DNA of 64,000 nucleotides from Sandaracinaceae bacterium. GTDB lineage: Bacteria; Myxococcota_A; Polyangia; Polyangiales; Sandaracinaceae. A program made the position numbers and the translations under genes. The first letter of the stretch is position 1, and each line of letters opens with the position of its first letter. The DNA lies in NCBI GenBank assembly GCA_040218145.1, contig JAVJQK010000138.1, positions 49,010-113,009 of the forward strand, read 5' to 3'. The notes below the pieces were generated by a model. It was not told where the DNA came from. It ran no database searches and saw nothing but the letters and a program-made list of their open reading frames with translations. Below are positions 18,741 through 26,697 of the stretch, piece after piece.

Positions 18741-19297
18741 CGAGGCCCCGCGCCACCGTCGGCGTCTCCGACCACGCGGGCTGGGCCGCGCTCGTGACCG
18801 TCGGCGCCGACGGAACGGTCTTCGACCGCCGCCGCGTCGAGCTGGTCGACCCGGCGCTTCCGAGCTTCGCCTACCACCACGGCGCGCAGGGCCTGCCCAT
18901 CGATGAAGGCGTCGAGCTCGTCGAGCGCGTGGCCGCGTCGGCGGCCGAGCACGCCGCGCGGGGTCTCGCCGCCCTCGCGGAGGCGGTCCCGGCCGACATC
19001 GTCGCCATCGCGCTGCGCGTCCGGCCCGCGCTGCCGCCCACCATCGCCGAGCGCATCCAGAGCTACCACGCCCAGACCCGCGCCGACGGCGTCATGTACC
19101 GCGAGGCGCTCGCCGCCGCGGCCGAAGCGCGCGGGTGGGGCGTGCGCTGGTTCGACCCCAAGCGCGTCTTCGACGAAGCCGCCCGCTCGCTCGGCGTGGA
19201 CAGCCTCGACCCCTTGTTCGACCGGACCCGCGCCGCCCTCGGCCCGCCCTGGCGCAAGGACCAGAAGCTCGCCATGGCCGCCGCGCTCGCCGGGTGA
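18737..19297 (+). CDS. Conserved hypothetical protein (GVSDHAGWA family)
   Basis: A 186-residue cytosolic protein starting with GTG 18737 inside the stop of the RlmN remnant. The N-terminal motif RATVGVSDHAGWAALVTV, then DRRRVELVDP and IDEGVELVERV, is one I associate with a conserved uncharacterised family in actinobacteria and myxobacteria; no activity is known to me. It ends KDQKLAMAAALAG. Strong G/C third positions support coding. Confidence 0.75.
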   Translation: MTRPRATVGVSDHAGWAALVTVGADGTVFDRRRVELVDPALPSFAYHHGAQGLPIDEGVELVERVAASAAEHAARGLAALAEAVPADIVAIALRVRPALPPTIAERIQSYHAQTRADGVMYREALAAAAEARGWGVRWFDPKRVFDEAARSLGVDSLDPLFDRTRAALGPPWRKDQKLAMAAALAG

Positions 19298-19383
19298 CAG
19301 CCGGGGCCGATCGGCGCGTGACCACGTCGCGCACCTGCGCGTCGTCGCACTCCGGGTACGACACGCCTCTCTCATGAGGGCGT

Positions 19384-19782
19384 CTACTCCGTGCAGTTCT
19401 TCACCGCGAGGTCGGCGTCTCGGAGCTCGTCCGCGTCCGGCTGGATCGCGCTGAACGAGTTGGAGAGATCGCGGACGAGATCGCGCGCGCCCTCCTCGTC
19501 GCCGGCCTGCCAGAGCCGCTCGATCTCGTCCGCGGTGCGGAGGTCGCGCTCCAGCCGCGACACCGTTTGCGCCGCGGCGGAGTGCGCGCCGCGCGCACGG
19601 GCCGACGGACTCTGCCGGTAGCGCTCGTTCCAATCGTCGATCCCGGCCCGGAGCGCGGCGCGGTACTCGTCGAGCTCGCGCTGTCGAGCCGGCCGCGCCT
19701 CGTCGCATGGCTGCGGCCAGAACCCGCAAGCGAGCGTGGGGAGCGCGAGCGCGAAGGCCGCGGCGTGGAGTCGTGCCCGCAT
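19384..19782 (-). CDS. Small helical lipoprotein
   Basis: A 132-residue protein starting at ATG 19782, with a hydrophobic signal and Cys in PTLAC. The mature part is predicted to be largely helical (RQRELDEYRAALRAG, SRLERDLRTADEIERLW), with two more Cys. No recognised family. It ends at TAG 19384. Confidence 0.65.
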   Translation of the reverse strand: MRARLHAAAFALALPTLACGFWPQPCDEARPARQRELDEYRAALRAGIDDWNERYRQSPSARARGAHSAAAQTVSRLERDLRTADEIERLWQAGDEEGARDLVRDLSNSFSAIQPDADELRDADLAVKNCTE

Positions 19783-19796
19783 CGCGAGACCCTACC

Positions 19797-20144
19797 TCAC
19801 TCTATGGACTGAGCGACCGAGTCGAACCAGACGTCGATATGCCCGGGGGCGACGAGGAACCGCCATCCGGGCGGCAGCGCCAGGAACGGCAACGCCTCCG
19901 GACAGCGCTCGGCCATGTGCGCGTGATGGAGAGGATCGAAGAAGTCCGCGGCCTCGCTGTATTCGCCGCCCCAGATGTACCAGCCGCTGGTCCCCGCTAC
20001 GGGCTGGACTCGCACCCCGTTGAGCGGCAGCTGGTCGAGCGAGTCGAGCGCGACGCCGACCTTCTCGTGGCCGAGCGGTGGAGCGGGAGCGACCCCGTGC
20101 GCTCGGCAAACGCGCAGCTGCTCTTCGGTCGGCTCGGAGCTCAT
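19797..20144 (-). CDS. Imm33-like (DUF2185-type) small protein
   Basis: A 115-residue cytosolic protein starting at ATG 20144. PLNGVRVQP, GTSGWYIWGGE, LHHAHM and LPPGWRFLVAPGHIDVWFD match the pattern I associate with Imm33/DUF2185 immunity-type proteins, which in polymorphic-toxin loci protect against a cognate toxin. No toxin gene lies beside it, so it may be an orphan immunity or housekeeping paralogue. It sits next to the 64-bp palindrome and a second small hypothetical gene. Family assignment rests on memory of the motif pattern and is moderate. Confidence 0.65.
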   Translation of the reverse strand: MSSEPTEEQLRVCRAHGVAPAPPLGHEKVGVALDSLDQLPLNGVRVQPVAGTSGWYIWGGEYSEAADFFDPLHHAHMAERCPEALPFLALPPGWRFLVAPGHIDVWFDSVAQSIE

Positions 20145-20199
20145 GGCGTTGCATACCATAGCGTGCCGGGAACGATCCTCGTCGACAGGCGCCTCGGAG

Positions 20200-20263
20200 G
20201 GGGACGCTATGTTGACTTGTCGACTTGTTCGCGAATAAGTCAACAAGTCAACCTAGCGTCCCC
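20200..20263. repeat. 64-bp near-perfect palindrome (type 1 element)
   Basis: The 64 bases run from GGGGACGCTATGTTGACTTG to the mirror CAACCTAGCGTCCCC around a TTCGCGAA centre. By eye only about three positions differ between the arms. Internal tandem TTGACTTGT units sit in each arm. Partial relatives occur at 12292, 17343 and 23577; the outer right flank CTGTGGCGTGGCCGGCG is shared with the 23.6 kb copy, so the repeat unit extends beyond the palindrome. Palindromes bounded by GGGGAC of this kind are commonly REP-like elements mobilised by Y1 transposases. Confidence 0.9.
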
Positions 20264-20284
20264 TGTGGCGTGGCCGGCGTTCCC

Positions 20285-20773
20285 ATGACCGAAGCGACCC
20301 GAACTCTCGAGCAGCGCATGGCGCAGATGACTCCCGCGTCGCGCTCGTTCGCGCGAGCCCTCCTCGACCGGATCCCCAGCGCGAGCGACTGGCTGACCAC
20401 GGAGCCCGGCGAAGACGGCGAGCTGCTCTTCGCGCGGATCCCTTCCCCCACCGGCGACCCGGCGCGCGAGATCGTCGTCTGGATGGAGTCGGACGAGCCG
20501 AGCCTCGCCTTCGGCGAATGGCACACACACGCGACCGTCTGGGCGTCCCCCGTCGACGCAGACCCGGACCTCCTCCTCGTCGAGCTCCTGGAAGACATCC
20601 TGCACGATCGCATCGTGCTCTGCGACGACGTGTCCGCCTCCCGGTGGCCGACCGTCGTCGACCTCCGAGATCCCGACGCCGTCCTCGGCGCGCTGACCGA
20701 GCCGCATGACGCTGGCGAGGTCCGCCTCCGCTCATGGCGCGGCACCACCGACGCACAGACTTCGCTCGACTGA
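20285..20773 (+). CDS. Hypothetical cytosolic protein
   Basis: A 162-residue acidic protein starting at ATG 20285, 21 bases after the palindrome; a longer frame from 20225 would start inside the palindrome and is less likely. Motifs seen: LEQRMAQMTPASRSFARALL, REIVVWMESDEPSLAFGEWH and LLLVELLEDILHDRIV. No signal peptide. The composition resembles small immunity-like or SUKH-neighbour hypothetical proteins, but I cannot assign a family. Confidence 0.65.
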   Translation: MTEATRTLEQRMAQMTPASRSFARALLDRIPSASDWLTTEPGEDGELLFARIPSPTGDPAREIVVWMESDEPSLAFGEWHTHATVWASPVDADPDLLLVELLEDILHDRIVLCDDVSASRWPTVVDLRDPDAVLGALTEPHDAGEVRLRSWRGTTDAQTSLD

Positions 20774-20834
20774 GCACGGCGTCGGGGACGATCCTACCCA
20801 TCTAGCCGCTGAGCCGCGGATCACCCCTGACGCC

Positions 20835-20921
20835 GGGGACGCTCTTCGTCTTATCGTCTTTCCGTAGAGCCCAATACTATCAGCAGGTTGCGGGAATGAC
20901 GGTAAGACGATCAGCGTCCCC
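20835..20921. repeat. 87-bp GGGGACGCT...AGCGTCCCC element (type 2, copy 1)
   Basis: Terminal inverted 9-mers GGGGACGCT/AGCGTCCCC enclose an inner inverted pair (CGTCTTATCGTC and GACGGTAAGACGAT) and a unique loop with TAGAGCCCAATACT. A second copy of the same length is at 22432-22518 and differs by only about four bases. The two copies bracket the beta-propeller gene at 21032-22360. Confidence 0.9.
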
Positions 20922-21031
20922 GCACCCGTCCCTGGTCGAATCGGAGCGTCGCCACGGCCCCCTTGGAGGTGAGCACCCAGTCGACGATCGTGACCACGAC
21001 GACGACACCGAGCCCCGCGCCGATGGGCGCC
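20922..21031 (-). other. Possible C-terminal coding remnant with one TM helix
   Basis: On the minus strand a frame different from the neighbouring propeller gene encodes PSEAPIGAGLGVVVVVTIVD, then WVLTSKGAVATLRFDQGR, ending in a stop within the repeat at 20835-20921. This looks like a plausible single transmembrane segment plus tail and may be the displaced C-terminus of the propeller gene after a frameshift, or of a lost gene. Weak support. Confidence 0.3.
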
Positions 21032-22360
21032 TCAGAAGGAGGTGCGAGGGGCCGCCGACGACGTCGCCCGCGGGTCGGAGGGTGAGCCGGGCGGGAGCGC
21101 GGCCGAGCGCGTGGAAGCGTCGAAGGGCACGAGCACGAGTCGGCTGTCGGATCCATCGCTCCGCAGACCGCTCAGTCGAGACCCGTCCGAGGTCAGCGCA
21201 AACGAGCCGAGGTCCCAGTGGCCGCCGTGGGTGACTCGGCGCGTCTCCCGTCCTCGAGAGTCGACCTCGGTGATCTGGAGACCCGTGGCGCTCAGGGCGG
21301 AGCCGCCACCAGGAGCGCGGTGACGCGCGGTGCGAAGCGGCTCGACGAAGCGCGCGACCTCGCCCGACGTCTCCACGTGCGCGAAGGCGTCGATCGGTCG
21401 ATGAAAACGCACGCGACCGTCCCTGGCGACGCCGACCACCCAGGAGCTGATCACGCTCTGGTGGTGAAGGGTCAGCAGGAAGCCGTCCCCCTGCCGGTGC
21501 AAGCCGGTGACCATGCCGCGAAGCTCGGCCGGGAGGCGAAAGCGTGTGGTCCGCCGTATCGCGCCTGTCATCGGGTCGTGCGATCGCAGAATGATTCGTC
21601 CCCCGCGGTCGACGGCGTTGACCAGCTCGCCGCCCGCCAGAACCGGCGCGGTGCCCGTCCGGCCCCTGGCCCACCGGATCGTCCCCGTGTCCGGATCGAG
21701 CGCCACGGTCACGCGGTTTCGAGCCGATCCGCCCTGCACGGAGGCGTGGGAGGGGAGGTCGAGGGCTCCTCGATAGAACACCGCGTCGACCCAGACGCCA
21801 CCGCTGTCGACCACCGCCGAGTCCATGCAGGAGAACGCGCATGGGGGGTGCTCGCACCGCGGCGGCCGGTTCGGCGCTCGCCACGACCAGCGGACTCGGC
21901 CGAAGGAGTCGACGCGGGCCACCGCCGCCTGCGTCACGTCGTCGACGCGGGCGGTTCCGAACATCAGCAAGTCCCCCGTCGGCAGCCGGCGACTGTACAG
22001 GTTGGTGTCGTGCCCATCGATGCGGAGACGCTCGACCGCGATCGCGCGGCCGCCCCTGTCCCTGCGTACGAGGAACGTCGCGGTGCCGACGGCGGTGGAC
22101 TCGAACTGCTGGCCATCGACCTCGAGCTGCCGCACGTATTGCGTGTCGACAGCCCGCCCGGCCAAGCGCGACGCGCCGGTGACGCGGACGATCGAGACCG
22201 AGCCGTCCGGGAGATCGTGGTGGTCGAGGCCCCAGTGCCCCCCGCGATTCGTGTCCTCGACGACGAGGTCGGAGTCGACCCCGAGCTGTGCGTTTGCGAC
22301 GGAGGCCACGGGGAGGGTCAGCATGACGCCGAAGAGCCGAAGTGCCGAAGTGAGTCTCAT
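21032..22360 (-). CDS. Exported beta-propeller-like protein
   Basis: A 442-residue protein starting at ATG 22360 with a signal peptide cut after ANA. The mature sequence has repeated strands with DPDTGTIRWARG, DRGGRIILRSHDPMTG and VDSFGRVRWSWRAP, typical of PQQ/BamB-like beta-propellers in which each blade ends in a GxxxW step. Two Cys (CEHPPCAFSC) may form disulfides. Likely periplasmic or outer-membrane associated. The C-terminus (DPRATSSAAPRTSF) may be shortened by a frameshift, because another frame downstream encodes a membrane helix. Type 2 repeats flank the gene on both sides. Confidence 0.75.
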   Translation of the reverse strand: MRLTSALRLFGVMLTLPVASVANAQLGVDSDLVVEDTNRGGHWGLDHHDLPDGSVSIVRVTGASRLAGRAVDTQYVRQLEVDGQQFESTAVGTATFLVRRDRGGRAIAVERLRIDGHDTNLYSRRLPTGDLLMFGTARVDDVTQAAVARVDSFGRVRWSWRAPNRPPRCEHPPCAFSCMDSAVVDSGGVWVDAVFYRGALDLPSHASVQGGSARNRVTVALDPDTGTIRWARGRTGTAPVLAGGELVNAVDRGGRIILRSHDPMTGAIRRTTRFRLPAELRGMVTGLHRQGDGFLLTLHHQSVISSWVVGVARDGRVRFHRPIDAFAHVETSGEVARFVEPLRTARHRAPGGGSALSATGLQITEVDSRGRETRRVTHGGHWDLGSFALTSDGSRLSGLRSDGSDSRLVLVPFDASTRSAALPPGSPSDPRATSSAAPRTSF

Positions 22361-22431
22361 GCTCCGCCGACGCCCCGCGCGCGTGTCGTATTCATCGCCG
22401 CCGCCAGGACCCGGGAACCACCCCGTCGCTT

Positions 22432-22518
22432 GGGGACGCTCTTCGTCTTGTCGTCTTTCCGTAGAGCCCAATACTGTCAGCTGGTTGCGGGAATGACGGT
22501 AAGACGATGAGCGTCCCC
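22432..22518. repeat. 87-bp GGGGACGCT...AGCGTCCCC element (type 2, copy 2)
   Basis: Same length and nearly the same sequence as 20835-20921, in the same orientation. The following bases CGCACCC(G)..CTGG are also conserved after both copies, so the repeated unit extends about 14 bases beyond the right inverted end. Confidence 0.9.
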
Positions 22519-22621
22519 GCACCCGGGCCTGGGGCCGCCTGAGCGTCCACGCACCCGGCCCTGGCCGCCCCGCCCCGCATCCGGCCCTGGGGCCGAGAGC
22601 CTGCTGTCGGCGCGGAACTGG

Positions 22622-23512
22622 TTAGCGCTCGCGGCGTCGGTCTGCGGGCTCGTAGCTCAGCACCGCGCCGTCGCCCGCGAAGAGCATCGGGAGGCCGGCG
22701 ACGAAGACGAGCAAAGCGTTCAACGCGGCGGTGGTGGTGAACAGGACGTTCCAGCCCTGTCGTGAAAAGGTCGAGTGGGTCGGCGAGAAGATGCCGAGCG
22801 CGCCCATCCCGACCGCGGACAGCAAGCCGAGCACCGTGATGAACCCGCCGCCGACGCGGACGTCGTCGTTGTAGACCCAGCGCGCCCTGAGCGTGCCCCG
22901 CCGCTCCACGTCGAGCGGTCGGAGGACCTGCTCGGAGCCGTTCATGTGCGTGACCGCGAACGAGTGGACGCCGGGGTCGATGGTCATGATGCAAGGCGCG
23001 GTGCAGATCCGACCGAAGTACTGCGCTCGCATCGTGTGAGTATCGATCGAGCCGCCTACGGGTCGAGCGGACGCCGTGGCGCTCGAGGTCTGCAGATGGA
23101 GCGTCAGGCGTTCGTCGGAGAGGAACCTGACGCGGACGCCGTCCTCCACGAGATCCACGTCCTCCCGCCGTCGACGACGTCTGCGGCGTGGTCTCCGGGG
23201 CTCCGGGCGGGCGGTCTCGGCCGAGTCCGCCCGCGGAGCGTCCGCCGCGCGGCCCGCGAATCGGATCTGGTCCGCCGGGACCCGCTCTATCTCGCCCGTC
23301 GCCAGCTGGATGACCACGCCGCGTCGCGGCCGACTCTCGATGATCGTTCCGCGCAGCATGCCGCCGTCACGCAGCAGCACCAGGTCGGGCGGCGCGGCGC
23401 GTGGGGGGCGCTCTCCCGCCGGCGCGGCGAGGCCGTCCGCGGACTGCGCCATCCCCACGGCTGGAGCGACGGCGATGAGCAACGTCAACGTGACCAACGA
23501 AGTGTACTTCAC
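22622..23512 (-). CDS. Exported membrane protein with Arg-rich segment
   Basis: A 296-residue protein starting at ATG 23512 with a signal peptide (cut near GMAQ). Residues about 42-90 (VLLRDGGMLRGTIIESRPRR, GEIERVPADQIRF) resemble a small SH3/Sm-like beta module seen at the N-terminus of PEGA-type myxobacterial proteins. An Arg-rich linker follows. The region RAQYFGRICTAPCIMTIDPG through HSFAVTHMNG looks like a PEGA-like carbohydrate/ligand beta fold. Two hydrophobic helices (VGGGFITVLGLLSAVGMGAL and LNALLVFVAGLPMLF) form the C-terminal membrane part. Function unknown. Confidence 0.7.
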   Translation of the reverse strand: MKYTSLVTLTLLIAVAPAVGMAQSADGLAAPAGERPPRAAPPDLVLLRDGGMLRGTIIESRPRRGVVIQLATGEIERVPADQIRFAGRAADAPRADSAETARPEPRRPRRRRRRRREDVDLVEDGVRVRFLSDERLTLHLQTSSATASARPVGGSIDTHTMRAQYFGRICTAPCIMTIDPGVHSFAVTHMNGSEQVLRPLDVERRGTLRARWVYNDDVRVGGGFITVLGLLSAVGMGALGIFSPTHSTFSRQGWNVLFTTTAALNALLVFVAGLPMLFAGDGAVLSYEPADRRRER

Positions 23513-23576
23513 GAAGGGCGCAGGCTATCGTCGCGAGCGCGTCGGCGCAACAAGCGTTCACGGCCTCGTCTGGGAG

Positions 23577-23716
23577 GGGGACGCCATGTTGACTTGTTGG
23601 CTTGTTCGCGAATGAGTCAACAAGTCTCAGCACGTGACCGAGGAAGCAACGCAGCCCAGGAATCGCGGGGGACGGCAGGCGACGGGAGGTAAGTGGATCA
23701 ACTCTCCAGCGTCCCC
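23577..23716. repeat. Type 1 palindrome interrupted by about 75 bases
   Basis: The left arm GGGGACGCCATGTTGACTTG through CGCGAATGAGTCAACAAGTC (to about 23625) and the right end CAGCGTCCCCTGTGGCGTGG (from about 23707) match the 20.2 kb palindrome. Between them is an unrelated insertion of about 75-80 bases that replaces the usual short AACCTAG link. The element fills most of the 319-base gap before the next gene. Confidence 0.8.
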
Positions 23717-23831
23717 TGTGGCGTGGCCGGCGGAGCGCTGGTGTGCCTCCGCCGGGCAGCTTCGGTTCGAGCGCGGCCCGGGCGATCCACGAAGGAACAA
23801 CGCGCGACGGCTCTTCGAGTACCATCGAGCC

Positions 23832-25208
23832 ATGCGAGCCAACGTCCTGCTGGCGGTCGCGCTGCTCGTGGCCTGCAACGAAGACCCCGGCGGAGCGGAG
23901 GAAGACGCCGCGACTCGACGCGACGCTGGTGTCTCCAACGACGGCGGCGAGCCCGAAGACGCCGGCACACCGCCCGACGCGAGCAGCGCGACCGACGCGG
24001 GCGCCTTCGATCCGGCGCGTCTCGGGGTGGCCGACGACACCGTGCACTGCGTGCCGGCCGATGGCCCCTACGGGTACGCGACCTTCCGGCCCGATCAACC
24101 GGGCTTCCCCGCGCCTGGCGAGTCGTTCGTCGACCCGGTCTTCGGCACGACCATCACCCGCGTGACCGACCATCACCCCGACGAGAGCTTCGGCAACGTG
24201 CCCTACGCACGCAACGGCTTCTCCAACGCGGACGGCTCGCGGGTGTTCTCCGCGCGCGGGATCTACGACGTGACCCGCGGCGAGGTCGCCGTCCCGAGCG
24301 CCCCGGCCGCCGGTGGGCTGACGCAGAGCTTCCATCCGCTCCAGCCGTCCATCTATCTCTACCCCGAAGGCAGCCGCCTCATGCGCCACGACCTCGAGGC
24401 GGGCACGAGCGACGTCGTCCGCGACTTCGGCGTCGAGCTGCAGGAGCTCGGGGGATCCGTCGACTGGATCGACCGCACCGGGCGCTACGCGCTGCTGAAC
24501 CTCGCCGGCGAAGGTCGGCTCTACGACATGCGGGACGACCGGCTCTTCGACGGCGCCGTCGACCTGAGCGCGGTGGACGCGGGATGGGCCGGGCTCTCGC
24601 CCGACGCGCGCTGGGTCGTGACGGCGGGGAGCTTCCTGCACCGCGCGTTCGCCGTCGACCTCTCGGCCGGCACGGTCTCGCCGTCGGGGCACGTGTTCTG
24701 GACCCTGTGCGGCGACCACGGTGACCTCGCGACGGCCAGCGACGGCACGACCTTCATGATCACCCAGGAGTGCTACGACCAGCCGGACGTCTACGCCGTC
24801 GACGTGTCGATCCTTCAGACCGGCGACGACGCCGCGGGTCGCCAGAAGCAGCGGGATGACAACCGACTGCTGTTCCGGATCGACTGGCACATGGGCGCGC
24901 ACTACTCGGCGCCGTCGGTCGGCCCCATGCAGGACTGGGCGTTCGTGAGCACCGAGGTGAGCGGGAGCACGGCGAACGATCCGAGCGGTGATTGCGAGCC
25001 CTACCGGAACGAGATCGTCATGGTGAACCTCCTCGACGGGCGCGTCCGGCGCCTCGCCCACCACCGCTCCGACATCAACGGCTACTGCGCTCAGCCCCGC
25101 GTGCAGGCGGCGTGGGACGGGAGCGGCGTGTTCTGGGTGTCGAACTTCGGCGACGACCGCGGCTCCTGCGGATACAGCGATCTCTACTACCTGCCCCTCC
25201 GACCGTGA
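23832..25208 (+). CDS. Beta-propeller lipoprotein
   Basis: A 458-residue protein starting at ATG 23832 with lipobox LLVAC and an Asp/Ala/Gly/Glu-rich spacer to about residue 60. The mature domain shows repeated blade-like segments: FGTTITRVTDHHPDESFGN, FSARGIYDVTRG, YLYPEGSRLMRHDLE, WVVTAGSFLHRAFAVDL, then CGDHGDLATASDGTTFMI. A late WVSNFGDDRG near a Cys suggests a closed propeller similar to oligogalacturonate-lyase/TolB-like folds. No active-site motif recognised. Probably surface-anchored. Confidence 0.75.
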   Translation: MRANVLLAVALLVACNEDPGGAEEDAATRRDAGVSNDGGEPEDAGTPPDASSATDAGAFDPARLGVADDTVHCVPADGPYGYATFRPDQPGFPAPGESFVDPVFGTTITRVTDHHPDESFGNVPYARNGFSNADGSRVFSARGIYDVTRGEVAVPSAPAAGGLTQSFHPLQPSIYLYPEGSRLMRHDLEAGTSDVVRDFGVELQELGGSVDWIDRTGRYALLNLAGEGRLYDMRDDRLFDGAVDLSAVDAGWAGLSPDARWVVTAGSFLHRAFAVDLSAGTVSPSGHVFWTLCGDHGDLATASDGTTFMITQECYDQPDVYAVDVSILQTGDDAAGRQKQRDDNRLLFRIDWHMGAHYSAPSVGPMQDWAFVSTEVSGSTANDPSGDCEPYRNEIVMVNLLDGRVRRLAHHRSDINGYCAQPRVQAAWDGSGVFWVSNFGDDRGSCGYSDLYYLPLRP

Positions 25209-25241
25209 CCCTCCCGAGGCGCGTCCCGACGGCGCCCTCGC

Positions 25242-26054
25242 TCAGCGCACGACGCGGATCAGCGTGCCCGCCGCGGGCGGCACCTCCGCCGCGAGCACCG
25301 ACGCCGCGCACTCCTCCTCGGGCGAGCCCGCGAGCTCGCCTTGCAGCGTCCAGGTGGCGGCGCCGTCCGCGGCGCTCATCCGAACGGCCACGACGGCCCG
25401 GCCCACGCACGCGAGCACCGCGTCCCGCTGACGCGCCAGCGCCGCGTCCAGCCACGCGCCGAGGGAAGTGCCCGGCGTCGCGCTGGCGCTCTCCGCGGGA
25501 GCACGCCGCGGCGGAGGCGGGAAGCTCGTGTCGACCACGCCGGGCGTCGGCACCGAGCTGACCCGCACGGGCCGGAGCGCCGCCTCGATGCACTCCTGCT
25601 CCGTCGCCGTCGCGATCTCCCCGCTCAGCCGCGTCACGCGTCCGTCGGCGGCGAGCGTGATCTCGAGCCCGACGCCGCGCCCCGACGTGCAGGCCTCCAC
25701 CGCCTCCGACACCGCGGCCAGCTCCGCCACGTACCGCGCCTCGCTCGCCTGGTACGCCGCCGGCGGCTCCTCCTCGCGCTGGACGCGCTCGATCGCCGAG
25801 TCGCGGCTGCACACTTGCCCGTTGGTGCGATCGACCACGCACACGTAGGAGACCATCCTGTCGCACCCCTCCGCGCGGAAGCCGCCGCCGTCCAGCTCGA
25901 TGACGTAGACGTCCGGGCAGTCCAGCTCGACCGCGGCGCGCGCGCGCACGACGGATTCGGTGGAGCGGAACGGCGACGCCCCGGTGCCCGTGACGCAGGC
26001 GGCGAGCAGGGCGACGTACGGGACGAGGGCGGAGAGAGTTCGGCAAGACCGCAT
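25242..26054 (-). CDS. Lipoprotein with repeated TonB-C/AgmX-like units
   Basis: A protein of 270 residues from ATG 26054 (an in-frame ATG at 26075 would add seven). Lipobox LLAAC near residue 20. Two segments share a pattern of a Cys, a Gly/Val-rich strand, then a Glu-Glu-Cys helix: AVEACTSGRGVGLEITLAAD...TEQECIEAALR and DAVLACVGRAVVAVRMSAAD...EEECAASVLAA. This tandem layout resembles the AgmX/PglI C-terminal domain found in many myxobacterial envelope proteins. It is divergent from another protein with the same kind of module (26162). Confidence 0.65.
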   Translation of the reverse strand: MRSCRTLSALVPYVALLAACVTGTGASPFRSTESVVRARAAVELDCPDVYVIELDGGGFRAEGCDRMVSYVCVVDRTNGQVCSRDSAIERVQREEEPPAAYQASEARYVAELAAVSEAVEACTSGRGVGLEITLAADGRVTRLSGEIATATEQECIEAALRPVRVSSVPTPGVVDTSFPPPPRRAPAESASATPGTSLGAWLDAALARQRDAVLACVGRAVVAVRMSAADGAATWTLQGELAGSPEEECAASVLAAEVPPAAGTLIRVVR

Positions 26055-26161
26055 GCGCGGCCGAGTATGCACCATGGAGGCGCCGCGGCCACGGCCCCAG
26101 TCCCAGCTCGAGTGACCCAGTGCGGCTCGCCGAGCTCCGGGTCGCGTGACAAGGTGGCCGA

Positions 26162-26635
26162 ATGAAACGTGCTTGGTCGATCTTGGTCTGCGTCGTCGTG
26201 ACCCTCGGCTGCGGGGGAGCCCCGAGCGCCGGTCCCGCGGAAGCCTCGCCCCCGAGGGCGACCACGAACGCCGAGGCGCGCCCCCAGCGGAGGGCGACCC
26301 CGAGCCCGCAGGAAGTCGTCCAGGGCATGAACGCGGTGACCCCCGCGGTCGCGGCGTGTGGGGGCGGAGCGCACGGGCAGGTCAGCGTCCGAATCGTGTT
26401 CGACAGCTCGGGCGCTGTCATGAGCGCGAGCATCAACCCGACGTACCACTACGAGTCCGCCGAGCCAGGGCCGGACTGCGAGCCGACGCCCGACAGCCGG
26501 GGCTACTACCGCTGCTCTCGGACGCGACCGCCGGAGCCCGAGCTGGACGCATGCTTCATTCGCGCCGTCGAGAGCGCGCGGCTCCCCCCGTTCGGTCAGG
26601 CGACCTTCTCCGTGAACTATCCGTTCCGGTATTGA
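26162..26635 (+). CDS. Lipoprotein with AgmX/PglI C-terminal-like domain
   Basis: A 157-residue protein starting at ATG 26162 with lipobox TLGC. After a Pro/Ala-rich linker comes a single domain: AVAACGGGAHGQVSVRIVFD, SSGAVMSASI, then LDACFIRAVESARLPPFGQ and SVNYPFRY. This Cys-strand-GxV...CxxxAxxxxxxPPF order is typical of TonB-C-like/AgmX C-terminal domains. AgmX-type proteins are linked to gliding or envelope complexes in Myxococcus, but domain presence alone does not prove that role here. Confidence 0.7.
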   Translation: MKRAWSILVCVVVTLGCGGAPSAGPAEASPPRATTNAEARPQRRATPSPQEVVQGMNAVTPAVAACGGGAHGQVSVRIVFDSSGAVMSASINPTYHYESAEPGPDCEPTPDSRGYYRCSRTRPPEPELDACFIRAVESARLPPFGQATFSVNYPFRY

Positions 26636-26697
26636 GCCCCGCGAGCGCACGCTGCTGGTCCAAGCAGAGCCGGCGCACTTGGTCGAGAGGGCGCGTC

